Under the pieces are notes generated by a model, which saw nothing but the letters and a program-made list of their open reading frames with translations, had not been told where the DNA came from and ran no database searches. The position numbers and the translations under genes were made by a program. A stretch of DNA of 64,000 bases from Martelella mediterranea (lineage in GTDB: Bacteria > Pseudomonadota > Alphaproteobacteria > Rhizobiales > Rhizobiaceae): the NCBI RefSeq assembly GCF_004342225.1, contig NZ_SMAR01000009.1, positions 62,001-126,000 of the forward strand, read 5' to 3'. Below are positions 1 through 8,090 of the stretch, piece after piece. The first letter of the stretch is position 1. Each line of letters begins with the position of its first letter.

Positions 1-186
1 CCGTGCCCGGTTTGGAAGGCGACGAATGAAGCCTCGTTCTTCCAAAGCCGTAATGAGCCTGTGAATACCGGACTTTGAAGCCAGATCCAGCGCCTCTTTC
101 ATCTCATCGAATGAGGGCGGCACACCCGTTTCCTTCATCCGTTCATGAATATAAAACAGCAGTTCCTGTTGTTTGCGCGTCAGCAT
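1..186 (-). CDS. lexA: LexA SOS repressor (N-terminal 62 codons; rest lies outside the window)
   Basis: LexA represses the SOS DNA-damage genes by binding operators through an N-terminal winged helix-turn-helix; RecA filaments trigger its self-cleavage. The visible 62 residues begin [19 protein letters not shown] and continue with [20 protein letters not shown] and [12 protein letters not shown], the typical LexA DNA-binding domain. The gene runs off the left edge, so the cleavage site and the Ser/Lys protease dyad cannot be checked. The ATG is at 186-184. Upstream, on the same strand, is a promoter whose spacer holds an SOS box, so the gene is expected to repress itself. Identification is strong despite the truncation. 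Confidence 0.93.
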   Translation of the reverse strand, partial: MLTRKQQELLFYIHERMKETGVPPSFDEMKEALDLASKSGIHRLITALEERGFIRRLPNRAR

Positions 187-223
187 CGTGGCAGCCCCGA
201 ATCCTGGAAACAAATACAGAACG

Positions 224-252
224 AAGATATCTGTTCTTAACTTGTTCCGCAA
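224..252 (-). promoter_or_regulatory. lexA promoter with SOS box in the spacer
   Basis: On the minus strand a -35 TTGCGG (252-247) and a -10 TATCTT (229-224) are separated by 17 bp. The spacer region carries the direct repeat GAAC-N7-GAAC, read on the plus strand as GTTC-TTAACTT-GTTC at 233-247. This is the alphaproteobacterial SOS box, and its position between -35 and -10 fits LexA autorepression. The promoter elements are inferred by eye; the box is an exact match to the consensus. Confidence 0.8.
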
Positions 253-368
253 GTCTGTTTTCCACGCAGCCTGAGAGGTTCGCCACTGACCTGGAATGCT
301 ACTTGCCGAACCGGCTGGTGTTTCAAACCGGGAATTCTGGCGATCGGCGATGGCCGGGCTTTGCTACA

Positions 369-466
369 GCATCGGCTCGAAAATCGGAATCGATTTTCGG
401 AAAGCACGATGCGTAGATGAAATAGGTTTGAGCGTTCTTTGTGCATCTGAATAGATGCACGGCGCT
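369..466 (-). repeat. 98-bp intergenic two-hairpin repeat, copy 1
   Basis: This is one of three copies in the window (others at 40335-40433 and 63768-63864), here on the minus strand. Read on that strand it starts AGCGCCGTGC and ends GGCC/GAGCCGATGC. The first hairpin is GTGCATCT-ATTC-AGATGCAC; the second is CGAAAATCG-ATTC-CGATTTTCG, enclosed by a GCATCG/CGATGC outer stem. It lies in the 387-bp gap between lexA and nikR, whose remaining sequence holds the lexA promoter and otherwise nothing I recognise. It resembles the intergenic mosaic elements of rhizobia and Brucella relatives; the family name needs a database search. Confidence 0.85.
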
Positions 467-573
467 ATAGAATGTATCGCAGATCGTGTTGAGCATATTT
501 CGTTTTTCGGTTTGCGTGCGCTGGAGATGTCCATCATTGTGGATATCGGTTTTCAGGCTTTAGAGGAGCGGAT

Positions 574-990
574 ATGCAGCGCGTTACAGTGACACTTGAT
601 GACGACCTGATGGAGCAGATCGACCGGGCCGTCAGCGAGCGTGGTTACCAGAACCGTTCAGAGGCGATGCGCGATCTGGCGCGTGCCGGCCTTCAGCAGG
701 TGGCTGTTGAAGGCGGAGAGGCAGAAGACAGTATCGGCGTTTTGAGCTATGTCTATGACCACAAGGCCAGAGATCTGGCACGGCGGCTGACAAATACGTT
801 CCACCATGATCACGACCTTTCTCTGGTCAGCACCCATGTCCACCTTGATCACGAACGATGTCTTGAGGTGAGCATTCTGCGCGGACCGTCCGGAGACGTG
901 AAGCATCTGGCCGATCATGTAACGACCGAGCGCCATGTTATGCACGGAAAGCTCGTTCTTATCCCGTGGAGCGATCAGAGCGACGGATGA
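574..990 (+). CDS. nikR: Nickel-responsive transcriptional regulator NikR
   Basis: NikR is a homotetrameric ribbon-helix-helix repressor that binds Ni(II) and shuts off nickel uptake. The 138-residue protein has the N-terminal RHH domain ([18 protein letters not shown], then [11 protein letters not shown]) and a C-terminal ACT-like metal-binding domain. The high-affinity nickel ligands of E. coli NikR are all present with the right spacing: His77, His88, His90 and Cys96 ([10 protein letters not shown]). The length matches the family (about 133). AGAGGAG stands 6 bases before the ATG. No nickel transporter gene is beside it in this window, so its targets must be elsewhere; no clear NikR palindrome was seen upstream. 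Confidence 0.93.
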   Translation: MQRVTVTLDDDLMEQIDRAVSERGYQNRSEAMRDLARAGLQQVAVEGGEAEDSIGVLSYVYDHKARDLARRLTNTFHHDHDLSLVSTHVHLDHERCLEVSILRGPSGDVKHLADHVTTERHVMHGKLVLIPWSDQSDG

Positions 991-1119
991 CAGCTGAGCG
1001 AGTGGTCCTGTGTCATGAAGGACGGGCGAGCAGGTCTGCGTCGCCTTGAAATCAGTCTGCGAGTTTGGGCAAAGCCATTTAAAATCAGAGTATTGCTGGA
1101 GGTAACTGAAGCTAAGACG

Positions 1120-1848
1120 TTAATCGTTGCCGGCCGCTTCATTCAGATTCTCGATATCCGGTACAATCACATGGCGATTGTTCTCAACCAGGATGATCTT
1201 GTCTTTCCTGAGCTTGGTCATCTGACGGCTTACGGTTTCAATCGTGAGGCCGAGGAAGTCTGCAATATCAGCACGGGAAAGCGGAAGCTCGAATTCACAG
1301 CCATCACCAGCATCAGGATCGACATGGGTGGCGATCAGATGCAGGAAAGAGGCGACTTTTTCACGCGCGGTCTTTCGCCCCAGCGTCAGCATCCAGTCGC
1401 GTGCTTCGTCCAGTTCCTTCAAAGACTGATCGTAAAGACGGTGCTCTAGCTCCGGCGTGTCGGCGATCATGCGTTCCAGAACCGCTCTCGGAAATGCACA
1501 TACTTCGGTATTGGTTGCGGCTTCAGCCGTGAGAGAGCTTTCATGGGAAAAAGGGCGACCGAGAAAATCAGGTGCGAATTGAAGGCCGACAATCTGCTGG
1601 CGGCCGTCAGCCATCATCTTCGAGAGTTTGACCACACCACGAACGATATTCGAATAAGTGCCAATGTTTTCGCCCTGCCCAACAAGCTCCGTTCCACCGT
1701 CGATCGACTTGCGGTTGGAGTGTTTGTTCAGTTCGGCAAGTTGGGAACCTGTCAGAACAGAGCAGATGCCGCCGTGCCGTGCCTCACATGCGCGGCATAC
1801 CTTCGGCATTGGATCCTCGTCCGGAAGTCCCTGTAATTTTCTATCCAT
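1120..1848 (-). CDS. fnrN: FnrN, oxygen-sensing Crp/Fnr-family regulator
   Basis: FnrN is the alphaproteobacterial FNR homologue: an oxygen-labile [4Fe-4S] cluster allows dimerisation and DNA binding under microaerobic or anoxic conditions. The 242-residue protein shows the N-terminal cysteine cluster CRACEARHGGIC (Cys18, Cys21, Cys29), a cyclic-nucleotide-binding-like beta-barrel and a C-terminal HTH with the recognition segment LTIETVSRQMTKLRK, containing the ExxSR core of FNR. An in-frame ATG at 1884 (254 residues, with GGAAGGG upstream at longer spacing) is an alternative start; 1848 gives the usual ~240-residue length. It is divergent from hemN, and an anaerobox lies between them, implying autoregulation. 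Confidence 0.92.
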   Translation of the reverse strand: MDRKLQGLPDEDPMPKVCRACEARHGGICSVLTGSQLAELNKHSNRKSIDGGTELVGQGENIGTYSNIVRGVVKLSKMMADGRQQIVGLQFAPDFLGRPFSHESSLTAEAATNTEVCAFPRAVLERMIADTPELEHRLYDQSLKELDEARDWMLTLGRKTAREKVASFLHLIATHVDPDAGDGCEFELPLSRADIADFLGLTIETVSRQMTKLRKDKIILVENNRHVIVPDIENLNEAAGND

Positions 1849-1938
1849 CGTGGACCTGCTCAGTCCTTTGTCGTTTGCGGTCATTCCAGTAAACAGCCCT
1901 TCCGCGACATGCAAGTGTTTCCAGCGTTGGCCATAGTC

Positions 1939-1951
1939 ATTGCACTGCAAT
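1939..1951. promoter_or_regulatory. 13-bp palindrome beside the FNR box
   Basis: ATTGCA-C-TGCAAT is a perfect inverted repeat ending 2 bp before the FNR box in the fnrN-hemN divergent region. It does not match the FNR consensus. It may be an operator for another regulator, or chance. Confidence 0.4.
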
Positions 1952-1953
1952 AA

Positions 1954-1967
1954 TTGATTAAAGTCAA
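1954..1967. promoter_or_regulatory. FNR/FnrN box (anaerobox) between fnrN and hemN
   Basis: TTGAT-TAAA-GTCAA matches the consensus TTGAT-N4-ATCAA with one mismatch. Its right end is about 60 bp before the hemN ATG, a normal distance for an activator site near -40, and it lies upstream of fnrN on the other strand. It probably activates hemN at low oxygen and lets FnrN control itself. Confidence 0.85.
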
Positions 1968-2027
1968 AGCCGCAAGACGTCCAAAGCGCTATCGCAGGTC
2001 TGACCACAACGTCGGAAGGAGATTGTC

Positions 2028-3380
2028 ATGACGTCAATGCAGCCGTTGCTGAACAGATTTGCACGTCCTGTTCCGCGTTACACCAGCTATCCGACGGCCC
2101 CGCATTTTCACGCCGGTGTTACCGGAGAAGACGCCAGTCGCTGGATCGGATCGCTGTCAGATGGTCAGAAGCTGTCACTCTATGTCCATATACCTTATTG
2201 CGACCGGCTTTGCTGGTTTTGTGCCTGTCACACCAAGCATACGCTTAAATATGAGCCCATCGCCCGTTATCTACAAGGATTGAGGCAGGAAATTGAAAGT
2301 GTTGCCGCGATGATTCCGGCGGGTGTTCGTGTCAGTGCCGTTCACTGGGGCGGTGGATCGCCTACGATGCTGAAGCCGGATGATATGCGGGCGCTGATGT
2401 CCTGGCTTCGTTGCGGCTTCGATTTTGCCGAAGACGCAGAAATCAGTGTCGAGATGGACCCGAACGATCTGGAAGAGAGGCGCTATAAAGCGCTTGCCGA
2501 AATCGGGGTGACCAGGGTCAGTCTTGGGGTTCAGGATTTTGATGAACGGGTTCAAAAGACGATTAACCGGCTGCAAAGTTTTGAACAGACCAGGTCTGTG
2601 ATTGATGCGATGCGCGCGCTTGGTGTTCATTCGGTCAATTGCGATCTGCTTTACGGGCTGCCTTATCAGACCGAGGCAACGCTGGCACAAACCGTGGAGC
2701 AGATTATTTCGCTGAAGCCGGATCGGATTGCGCTTTTTGGATATGCGCATGTGCCGTGGATGAAAAAGCATCAGACACTCATTCCTGAAGCGGCCTTGCC
2801 GGATGCTGAGGCGAGGTATCAGCAAATGGTGATGGCCGGTGAAATACTCTGTCGTGCTGGTTACAGGGCAATCGGTATCGATCACTTCGCGCTGGAAGAG
2901 GATACACTTTCGCTGGCGCATAAGGCCGGAAGGCTTCACAGGAACTTTCAGGGCTATACCGATGATACGGCCGATGGGCTGATCGGTCTTGGCGCTTCGT
3001 CCATCAGTCAACTGCCGCAGGGCTATTGGCAGAATATGCCAGCCACAGGGGAATATCTGCGAACAGTGGAAAACGGAAAGCTGGCTGTTGTCCGGGGAAT
3101 CGCTCTGACGCTGGAAGATCAGGTGCGCGGTTTTGTGATTGAGCGCATCATGTGTTCTTATAGTTTTTCAGCGTGTGAACTGCGCGCCCGATTTGGAAGT
3201 GATGCGGATGGAGTGATTGCCGAGGCGCGCGCCTTTGCAGCCGAAAATCCGGACATTTGCCAGTTTGATACATTCGGTTTTCGTTTGAAAAATGAGGCCT
3301 TTGCTTTTGCGCGCTCTGTTGCTGCAGTTTTTGATACCTATCTAGGCAACGGACAGGGCCGCCATTCTCAGGCGGTATGA
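2028..3380 (+). CDS. hemN: Oxygen-independent coproporphyrinogen III oxidase
   Basis: HemN is a radical-SAM enzyme that oxidatively decarboxylates two propionate side chains of coproporphyrinogen III to give protoporphyrinogen IX without O2. The 450-residue protein has the radical-SAM cluster motif C58-x3-C62-x2-C65 (with Cys67 next to it, as in bona fide HemN), the HWGGGSPT segment and the C-terminal HemN domain after about residue 360. GGAAGGAGA stands just before the ATG at 2028. The anaerobox upstream and the divergent fnrN gene indicate induction at low oxygen. The length equals that of true HemN (about 450-460), unlike the shorter HemW. Confidence 0.95.
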   Translation: MTSMQPLLNRFARPVPRYTSYPTAPHFHAGVTGEDASRWIGSLSDGQKLSLYVHIPYCDRLCWFCACHTKHTLKYEPIARYLQGLRQEIESVAAMIPAGVRVSAVHWGGGSPTMLKPDDMRALMSWLRCGFDFAEDAEISVEMDPNDLEERRYKALAEIGVTRVSLGVQDFDERVQKTINRLQSFEQTRSVIDAMRALGVHSVNCDLLYGLPYQTEATLAQTVEQIISLKPDRIALFGYAHVPWMKKHQTLIPEAALPDAEARYQQMVMAGEILCRAGYRAIGIDHFALEEDTLSLAHKAGRLHRNFQGYTDDTADGLIGLGASSISQLPQGYWQNMPATGEYLRTVENGKLAVVRGIALTLEDQVRGFVIERIMCSYSFSACELRARFGSDADGVIAEARAFAAENPDICQFDTFGFRLKNEAFAFARSVAAVFDTYLGNGQGRHSQAV

Positions 3381-3427
3381 AAATGGAGCATGTTGTCGAA
3401 AAAACACCGCCGACAGTGTTGCAGCCA

Positions 3428-3456
3428 TTGGCATTTTTATATTCTTTGCCTATGAG
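3428..3456 (+). promoter_or_regulatory. Putative promoter of the acpXL-lpxXL operon
   Basis: TTGGCA (3428-3433) and TATGAG (3451-3456) are separated by exactly 17 bp and lie 34 bp before the acpXL GTG. This is a sigma-70-like prediction by eye. Confidence 0.4.
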
Positions 3457-3489
3457 AAGGGCATATTTGACAGATGAAGAGGTATAGGC

Positions 3490-3771
3490 GTGAGCGCTAC
3501 ATTTGATAAAGTTGCCGATATCATCGCGGAAACAAGCGAAATCGACCGCGACCAGATTACGCCGGAGAGCAACACCATCGACGATCTTGGCATCGACAGC
3601 CTTGATTTTCTCGATATCGTATTCGCCATTGATAAAGAGTTCGGAATCAAGATTCCGCTCGAGCAGTGGACGCAGGACGTTAACGAAGGCAAGGTCGACG
3701 CCGAGGAATACTTCATCCTGAAGAACCTCTGTGCCAAGATCGACGCACTGCGTGCGGCCAAAGAGGCCTGA
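3490..3771 (+). CDS. acpXL: AcpXL, acyl carrier protein for the very-long-chain lipid A fatty acid
   Basis: AcpXL carries the growing 27-hydroxyoctacosanoate-type chain attached to lipid A of rhizobia and Brucella. The 93-residue acidic protein has the phosphopantetheine attachment site in [11 protein letters not shown] (Ser37) and is longer than housekeeping AcpP (about 78). The start is GTG with GAAGAGG upstream. It is the first gene of a co-directional set with fabZXL, fabF2XL, fabF1XL, adhXL and lpxXL, the known six-gene VLCFA locus, and the context makes the XL assignment firm. Confidence 0.95.
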   Translation: MSATFDKVADIIAETSEIDRDQITPESNTIDDLGIDSLDFLDIVFAIDKEFGIKIPLEQWTQDVNEGKVDAEEYFILKNLCAKIDALRAAKEA

Positions 3772-3874
3772 TCTGTACGCGAATTTTCGGGCGTAGTATA
3801 AGGCCGATCTGCAAAAGCAGAGCGGCTTTTGCCCGTTTTAGACTGGTTTTCCGTGGGAAGGGCGCTCAGAGCAT

Positions 3875-4363
3875 ATGTTGTTGGAATATTTCCAGATGGT
3901 GGACCGCGTCGAATCGGCGGATATTTCGAACGGTACGATCGTTGCCCGTTCGACGGTGCCATCCGAAAGCCCGGTTTTCGAAGGTCATTTTCCCGGTATG
4001 CCTCTGGTTCCCGGTGTGTTGCTGATTGAAACCATGGCGCAGACCTCCGGTATGCTGCTTCTTGGTGTCAACGATTGCTCGGCCATGCCCTTTCTGATGA
4101 TGGTCGACAGCGCTAAGATGCGAACCTTTGTTGAGCCCGGAGCGGAGCTGGAGATCGAGGCGAAACTCGAGCATGAAGGATCCGGTTTCGCGGTGACCAA
4201 GGCTAAAATACGCGTCGCCGGAAAGCCTGTTGCGGATGCGCAGCTGAAGTTCAGGACTGTATCTTTCGATGATAACGCGCTCGCGCCGCTGGTGAAAAAA
4301 CGTGCTGAGGATGTGGGGCTGTTTGCCGCCATCGAACGCAGTCAAGCCGCAGAAAGTTCTTGA
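3875..4363 (+). CDS. fabZXL: FabZXL, 3-hydroxyacyl-ACP dehydratase-like protein of the VLCFA cluster
   Basis: A hot-dog-fold protein of 162 residues thought to dehydrate 3-hydroxyacyl-AcpXL during elongation to C26-C28. It shows FEGHFPGMPLVPGVLLIE, with the FabZ catalytic His in GHFPG and the Glu in ETMAQTSG. It differs clearly from the housekeeping fabZ at 61592. One base separates its TGA from the ATG of the next gene, so translation is probably coupled. It starts 103 bases after acpXL; no terminator was seen in between. Confidence 0.88.
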   Translation: MLLEYFQMVDRVESADISNGTIVARSTVPSESPVFEGHFPGMPLVPGVLLIETMAQTSGMLLLGVNDCSAMPFLMMVDSAKMRTFVEPGAELEIEAKLEHEGSGFAVTKAKIRVAGKPVADAQLKFRTVSFDDNALAPLVKKRAEDVGLFAAIERSQAAESS

Positions 4364-4364
4364 G

Positions 4365-5570
4365 ATGACGAAATCCGCCAATGATGTCGTATTAACCGGT
4401 ATCGGACTGGTGACCAGCCTTGGTGTCGGTCAGGCACCGCATGTTGCCATGCTGGGTGCAGACAATGCGCCGGAAGTCACTGTCGATCGGGAGACCTGCG
4501 CTCCTTACCCCGTTCACCCGCTACCCGAGATCGACTGGAAAGACCAGATTCCGCGCCGTGGTGACCAACGGCAGATGGAAAACTGGCAAAGGCTTGGCGT
4601 ATACACGGCTGGTCTCGCGCTGGACGATGCCGGGGTCAAGGGCGACGAAGCGTATTGCAGCACGATGGACATGATTGTGGCGGCAGGCGGCGGTGAACGC
4701 GATATCGCCGTTGACACCATGATCGTCAACGAAGGTCTTAAGCGTAGTGACCGCGAAGTGCTTCTGAATGAAAAGCTTACGACCGAACTCAGACCGACGC
4801 TTTTTCTGGCGCAGCTTGCTAATCTGGTTGCAGGCAATATCTCGATTGTTCACAAGGTCACCGGATCGTCCAGAACCTTTATGGGCGAGGAGGGCGCGGG
4901 CATTTCCGCGATGGCCACGGCTTATGCCCGCGTTCTGGCCGGGCAATCGACTCACATGCTTGTGGGCGGGGCTTTTGTCGCAGAGCGACGTGATATCCTG
5001 CTGATGTTTGAAGCCATTCATGCCCTGACACGCGATGAGTGGAAACCTTTGTGGGACCGGCCTGCAGAAGATGACGGCGGCATGGTGCTTGGCACGGCTG
5101 GTACTTTTCTGGTGCTTGAATCTCGCGCATTTGCAGAAGCGCGCGGCGCGCATATTTACGCTGTTCTTGACGGTGTCGAGGGTGATCGCGGCAAACGCGA
5201 TGCTGGTAAGTTTGAAGCACGTTTCGAACGTTTGTTCAGTGATGCCGGTTTTTCCGGGAATGCCGGTGATCTGATTTTCTCAGGGGCAACCGGGACATCG
5301 GATATTACAAGCCGTGAGGCTGCTTTCCTGAAGAAGACCTATCCGGGGGCGGCATTGCGTGGTTACACCGGCGTGACGGGACATGCGGTTGAGGCTAATT
5401 TCCCGCTGGGCATTGCGCTTGCCGCTCTGTCGCTGGACAAGCGCAAAGCGCCTCCACCATTTAACGGACCATCCGAAGCGCCGATGGATACGCCGGCGAA
5501 ACATGCAGCCGTAACAACTGTCGGGCTACAGCGTGGCGAGGGTGTTGCCGTGCTGTCTGCTGACGAATAG
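4365..5570 (+). CDS. fabF2XL: FabF2XL, ketoacyl synthase homologue without the catalytic Cys (chain-length-factor-like)
   Basis: A 401-residue thiolase-fold ketosynthase homologue. Compared with active KAS II, the nucleophile position in the TACASG segment reads VTGSSRT (Ser168 in place of Cys), the first catalytic His in NAHGTS reads GATGTS (Thr309), and only the second His survives (TGHAVEA, His340). It is therefore unlikely to condense by itself. Its partner immediately downstream (fabF1XL) has a full Cys-His-His triad, so the two probably form a heterodimer like polyketide KSalpha/KSbeta. The start ATG at 4365 follows the fabZXL stop by one base. Confidence 0.88.
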   Translation: MTKSANDVVLTGIGLVTSLGVGQAPHVAMLGADNAPEVTVDRETCAPYPVHPLPEIDWKDQIPRRGDQRQMENWQRLGVYTAGLALDDAGVKGDEAYCSTMDMIVAAGGGERDIAVDTMIVNEGLKRSDREVLLNEKLTTELRPTLFLAQLANLVAGNISIVHKVTGSSRTFMGEEGAGISAMATAYARVLAGQSTHMLVGGAFVAERRDILLMFEAIHALTRDEWKPLWDRPAEDDGGMVLGTAGTFLVLESRAFAEARGAHIYAVLDGVEGDRGKRDAGKFEARFERLFSDAGFSGNAGDLIFSGATGTSDITSREAAFLKKTYPGAALRGYTGVTGHAVEANFPLGIALAALSLDKRKAPPPFNGPSEAPMDTPAKHAAVTTVGLQRGEGVAVLSADE

Positions 5571-5583
5571 AAAGGGTTTCAGG

Positions 5584-6864
5584 ATGAGTAATGCCTACAA
5601 GGATCATCTTGGACGTCCGCTTGTTGCTGTGACCGGCATGGGCGTGGTGACCTCTTTGGGTCGCGGTCTGGAAGACAACTGGAACAAGCTCACAAGCGGT
5701 GTTTCAGGTATTCACACGGTTACCCGCTTTCCGACCGATAACCTCTCGACCCGCATTGCCGGCACGGTTGACTTTATTCCGTCTGATCCCAATCCGGTGG
5801 CACGTTCCTATGCGTTTGCGGAGGCGACGATTGAAGAAGCTTTGACGCATGCCGGGCTATCTGGCGATTTTGACGCGCCGCTGTTTCTGGCCGCCCCGCC
5901 GGTCGAGCCGGAATGGTCAATGCGTTTTGACCTTGCTGAGCGGGCGGGACCGCCGGTGGAAGAAAACGATGCCTATGTTCGTTTTCTTGCGGCAATGCGT
6001 GAGCAGGCCGATGCTGAGTTCTATGAGGCGGTTCAGTTTGGTTCGATTTCCGAACGTATCGCTGACAAATTTGGTACACGTGGCTTGCCGGTAACGCTGT
6101 CGACGGCCTGTGCCTCCGGTGCCACCGCCATCCAGCTCGGTGTCGAGGCGATCCGTCAGGGGCGCACCGATCGGGCGATGACAGTCGCAACCGATGGTTC
6201 TGTTGGCGCCGAAGCGCTTGTTCGTTTCTCGCTGCTTTCAGCACTTTCCACGCAGAATGATCCGCCGGAAAAGGCCTCAAAACCCTTCAGCAAGGACCGT
6301 GACGGTTTTGTCATCGCTGAAGGCGCTGCGACTTTGATTCTGGAATCTCTGGAATCCGCCGTAGCGCGTGGCGCAAAGGTATATGGCATCATGAAGGGCT
6401 GCGGCGAGAAGGCAGACCACTTCCATCGCACGCGCTCATCTCCCGATGGCGGGCCCGCAATTGCAACGATCCGCGCCGCGCTGGAAGATGCGGGCCTTGG
6501 AACGGACGGCATTGATTACATCAATGCCCATGGCACCTCGACGCCGGAAAATGACAAGATGGAGTATGCGGCGCTGAACGCCGTCTTTGAAGATGTTCTG
6601 CCGTCTATTCCATTATCCTCCAATAAGTCGATGATCGGTCATACGCTGACGGCTGCCGGTGCTGTTGAGGCGGTCTTCTCGCTTCAGACAATGCAGGCGG
6701 GTGTGCTGCCGCCGACGATCAATCACGTTAACCCCGATCCTGCCATCACACTGGATGTCGTACCAAATACAAAACGGGAAAAGGCTGTTTCCTCAGTTCT
6801 TTCCAGTTCATTTGGCTTTGGTGGCCAGAATGCCTGCCTGGTGATGACCCGTGAGGCTGGCTGA
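5584..6864 (+). CDS. fabF1XL: FabF1XL, catalytic 3-oxoacyl-ACP synthase of the VLCFA cluster
   Basis: A 426-residue KAS II-type condensing enzyme. The triad is complete: Cys176 in STACASGATA, His316 in NAHGTSTPEND and His353 in NKSMIGHTLTAAG. It is expected to add malonyl units to acyl-AcpXL, making the C26-C28 chain of lipid A, with FabF2XL as non-catalytic partner. The ATG at 5584 is chosen because the protein then begins just before the LVAVTGMGVVTSLG motif, 13 bases after the fabF2XL stop; longer in-frame starts would run into the upstream gene. Confidence 0.93.
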   Translation: MSNAYKDHLGRPLVAVTGMGVVTSLGRGLEDNWNKLTSGVSGIHTVTRFPTDNLSTRIAGTVDFIPSDPNPVARSYAFAEATIEEALTHAGLSGDFDAPLFLAAPPVEPEWSMRFDLAERAGPPVEENDAYVRFLAAMREQADAEFYEAVQFGSISERIADKFGTRGLPVTLSTACASGATAIQLGVEAIRQGRTDRAMTVATDGSVGAEALVRFSLLSALSTQNDPPEKASKPFSKDRDGFVIAEGAATLILESLESAVARGAKVYGIMKGCGEKADHFHRTRSSPDGGPAIATIRAALEDAGLGTDGIDYINAHGTSTPENDKMEYAALNAVFEDVLPSIPLSSNKSMIGHTLTAAGAVEAVFSLQTMQAGVLPPTINHVNPDPAITLDVVPNTKREKAVSSVLSSSFGFGGQNACLVMTREAG

Positions 6865-7052
6865 ATACCGATCCTGATTTAATCTCAGATGGGTGAGGGC
6901 AGCGGCGTTGAGCCGCTGCTTCGCTATTGACCATGCGTGCATCCCCCGTCTATTCAAACCCGCAAAGGTCCGGTGTTGTCCGGTCCGTGCATGGTGACCC
7001 CGATGTGCAGCCAGTCCCTGGCGATTGCGGGGCTTCTGATGAGGATTTTCTA

Positions 7053-8090
7053 ATGCGTGCATTGCAGCTTACAGATGACCGAAAGATTGAGGTTCGCGAG
7101 GTCGACGGACCGGATGCGCCCGCACCCGGCGAAGTAACGCTTCGGATTCAGGCTGTTGCGCTCAATCATATCGACGTTTGGGGCTGGCGCGGTATGGCTT
7201 TCGCCAAGCGCAAATTGCCGCTGACTGTTGGTGCAGAAGCGTCCGGCGTCGTTGAGGCGATTGGACCCGGCGTATCAAATGTTCTGCCCGGTCAGCTTGT
7301 CTCGATCTATGGTGCGCGTGTCTGCGGACACTGCAAGGCCTGTCGTGAAGGCCGGGACAATCTGTGTGAACACGTCTCCGGTGTACATGGTTTCCATCTT
7401 GATGGTTTTGCGCAGGATCGCATTAATATTCCGGCGCGCCAGCTTGTGGTTGCGCCGCCCGGCGTGGATGCCATTGGTGCCGCTCTTGCGCCTGTCACAT
7501 TCGGAACTGTTGAGCATATGCTTTTTGATAACGCGAAGCTGCAGCCGGGCGAGACGATTCTGGTTCATGCCGGTGGCTCAGGCATTGGTTCGGCTGCCAT
7601 CCAGCTGGCGAAGAAGATGGGCTGCATGGTGATCACAACTGTGGGCTCTGACGAGAAAATGGAAAAAGCCCGTGCTCTGGGCGCTGATCATGTCATCAAC
7701 TACCGCGAAGACCGTTTTGAGGGCAGGGTGCGCAAGATTACCAAGAAAAAGGGCGTAGACGTTGTGTTTGAGCATGTTGGCGCAGAAACCTGGGCCGGTT
7801 CCATGCTTTCCATGAAGCGTGGCGGGCGTCTTGTGACCTGCGGGTCGACGTCTGGCGTTTCTACGAACGTTAACCTCATGATGTTGTTTCAGCAGCAGTT
7901 GAAGTTCTTTGGCTCCTTCGGTTGCCGAATGGAAAACATGGCTGATGCCATGCAGAAGATGGCGCAGGGTATCGTTCATCCTGTCATCGATACGATTGTG
8001 GATTTCGATGGGATCGATACCGCGCTTTCCCGGATGGAAACCCGTCAGGTATTCGGAAAGATCCTTCTGAAAGTGGATCCCGATCTGTGA
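7053..8090 (+). CDS. adhXL: AdhXL, medium-chain dehydrogenase/reductase of the VLCFA cluster
   Basis: A 345-residue MDR-family protein with a Rossmann nucleotide-binding domain (ILVHAGGSGIGSAAIQ). The structural zinc lobe is present (Cys91, Cys94, Cys97, Cys105), but the usual catalytic zinc ligands are not: the Cys position reads LNHID (Asn38) and the GHE motif reads VGAEASG. It therefore looks more like a zinc-independent reductase (enoyl or quinone type) than an alcohol dehydrogenase, which would suit the enoyl-reduction step otherwise missing from this cluster; that role is inference. GAGG precedes the ATG at 7053. Its stop overlaps the lpxXL GTG. Confidence 0.85.
   Translation: MRALQLTDDRKIEVREVDGPDAPAPGEVTLRIQAVALNHIDVWGWRGMAFAKRKLPLTVGAEASGVVEAIGPGVSNVLPGQLVSIYGARVCGHCKACREGRDNLCEHVSGVHGFHLDGFAQDRINIPARQLVVAPPGVDAIGAALAPVTFGTVEHMLFDNAKLQPGETILVHAGGSGIGSAAIQLAKKMGCMVITTVGSDEKMEKARALGADHVINYREDRFEGRVRKITKKKGVDVVFEHVGAETWAGSMLSMKRGGRLVTCGSTSGVSTNVNLMMLFQQQLKFFGSFGCRMENMADAMQKMAQGIVHPVIDTIVDFDGIDTALSRMETRQVFGKILLKVDPDL

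Noticed and set aside
207-222. Possible second SOS box before lexA
   Set aside because: The spacing is 8 and one half site is GAAA, so it does not meet GTTC-N7-GTTC.
2271-3011. 246-codon minus-strand open frame inside hemN
   Set aside because: Shadow of hemN; low-complexity composition rich in Arg, His and Pro, no domain.
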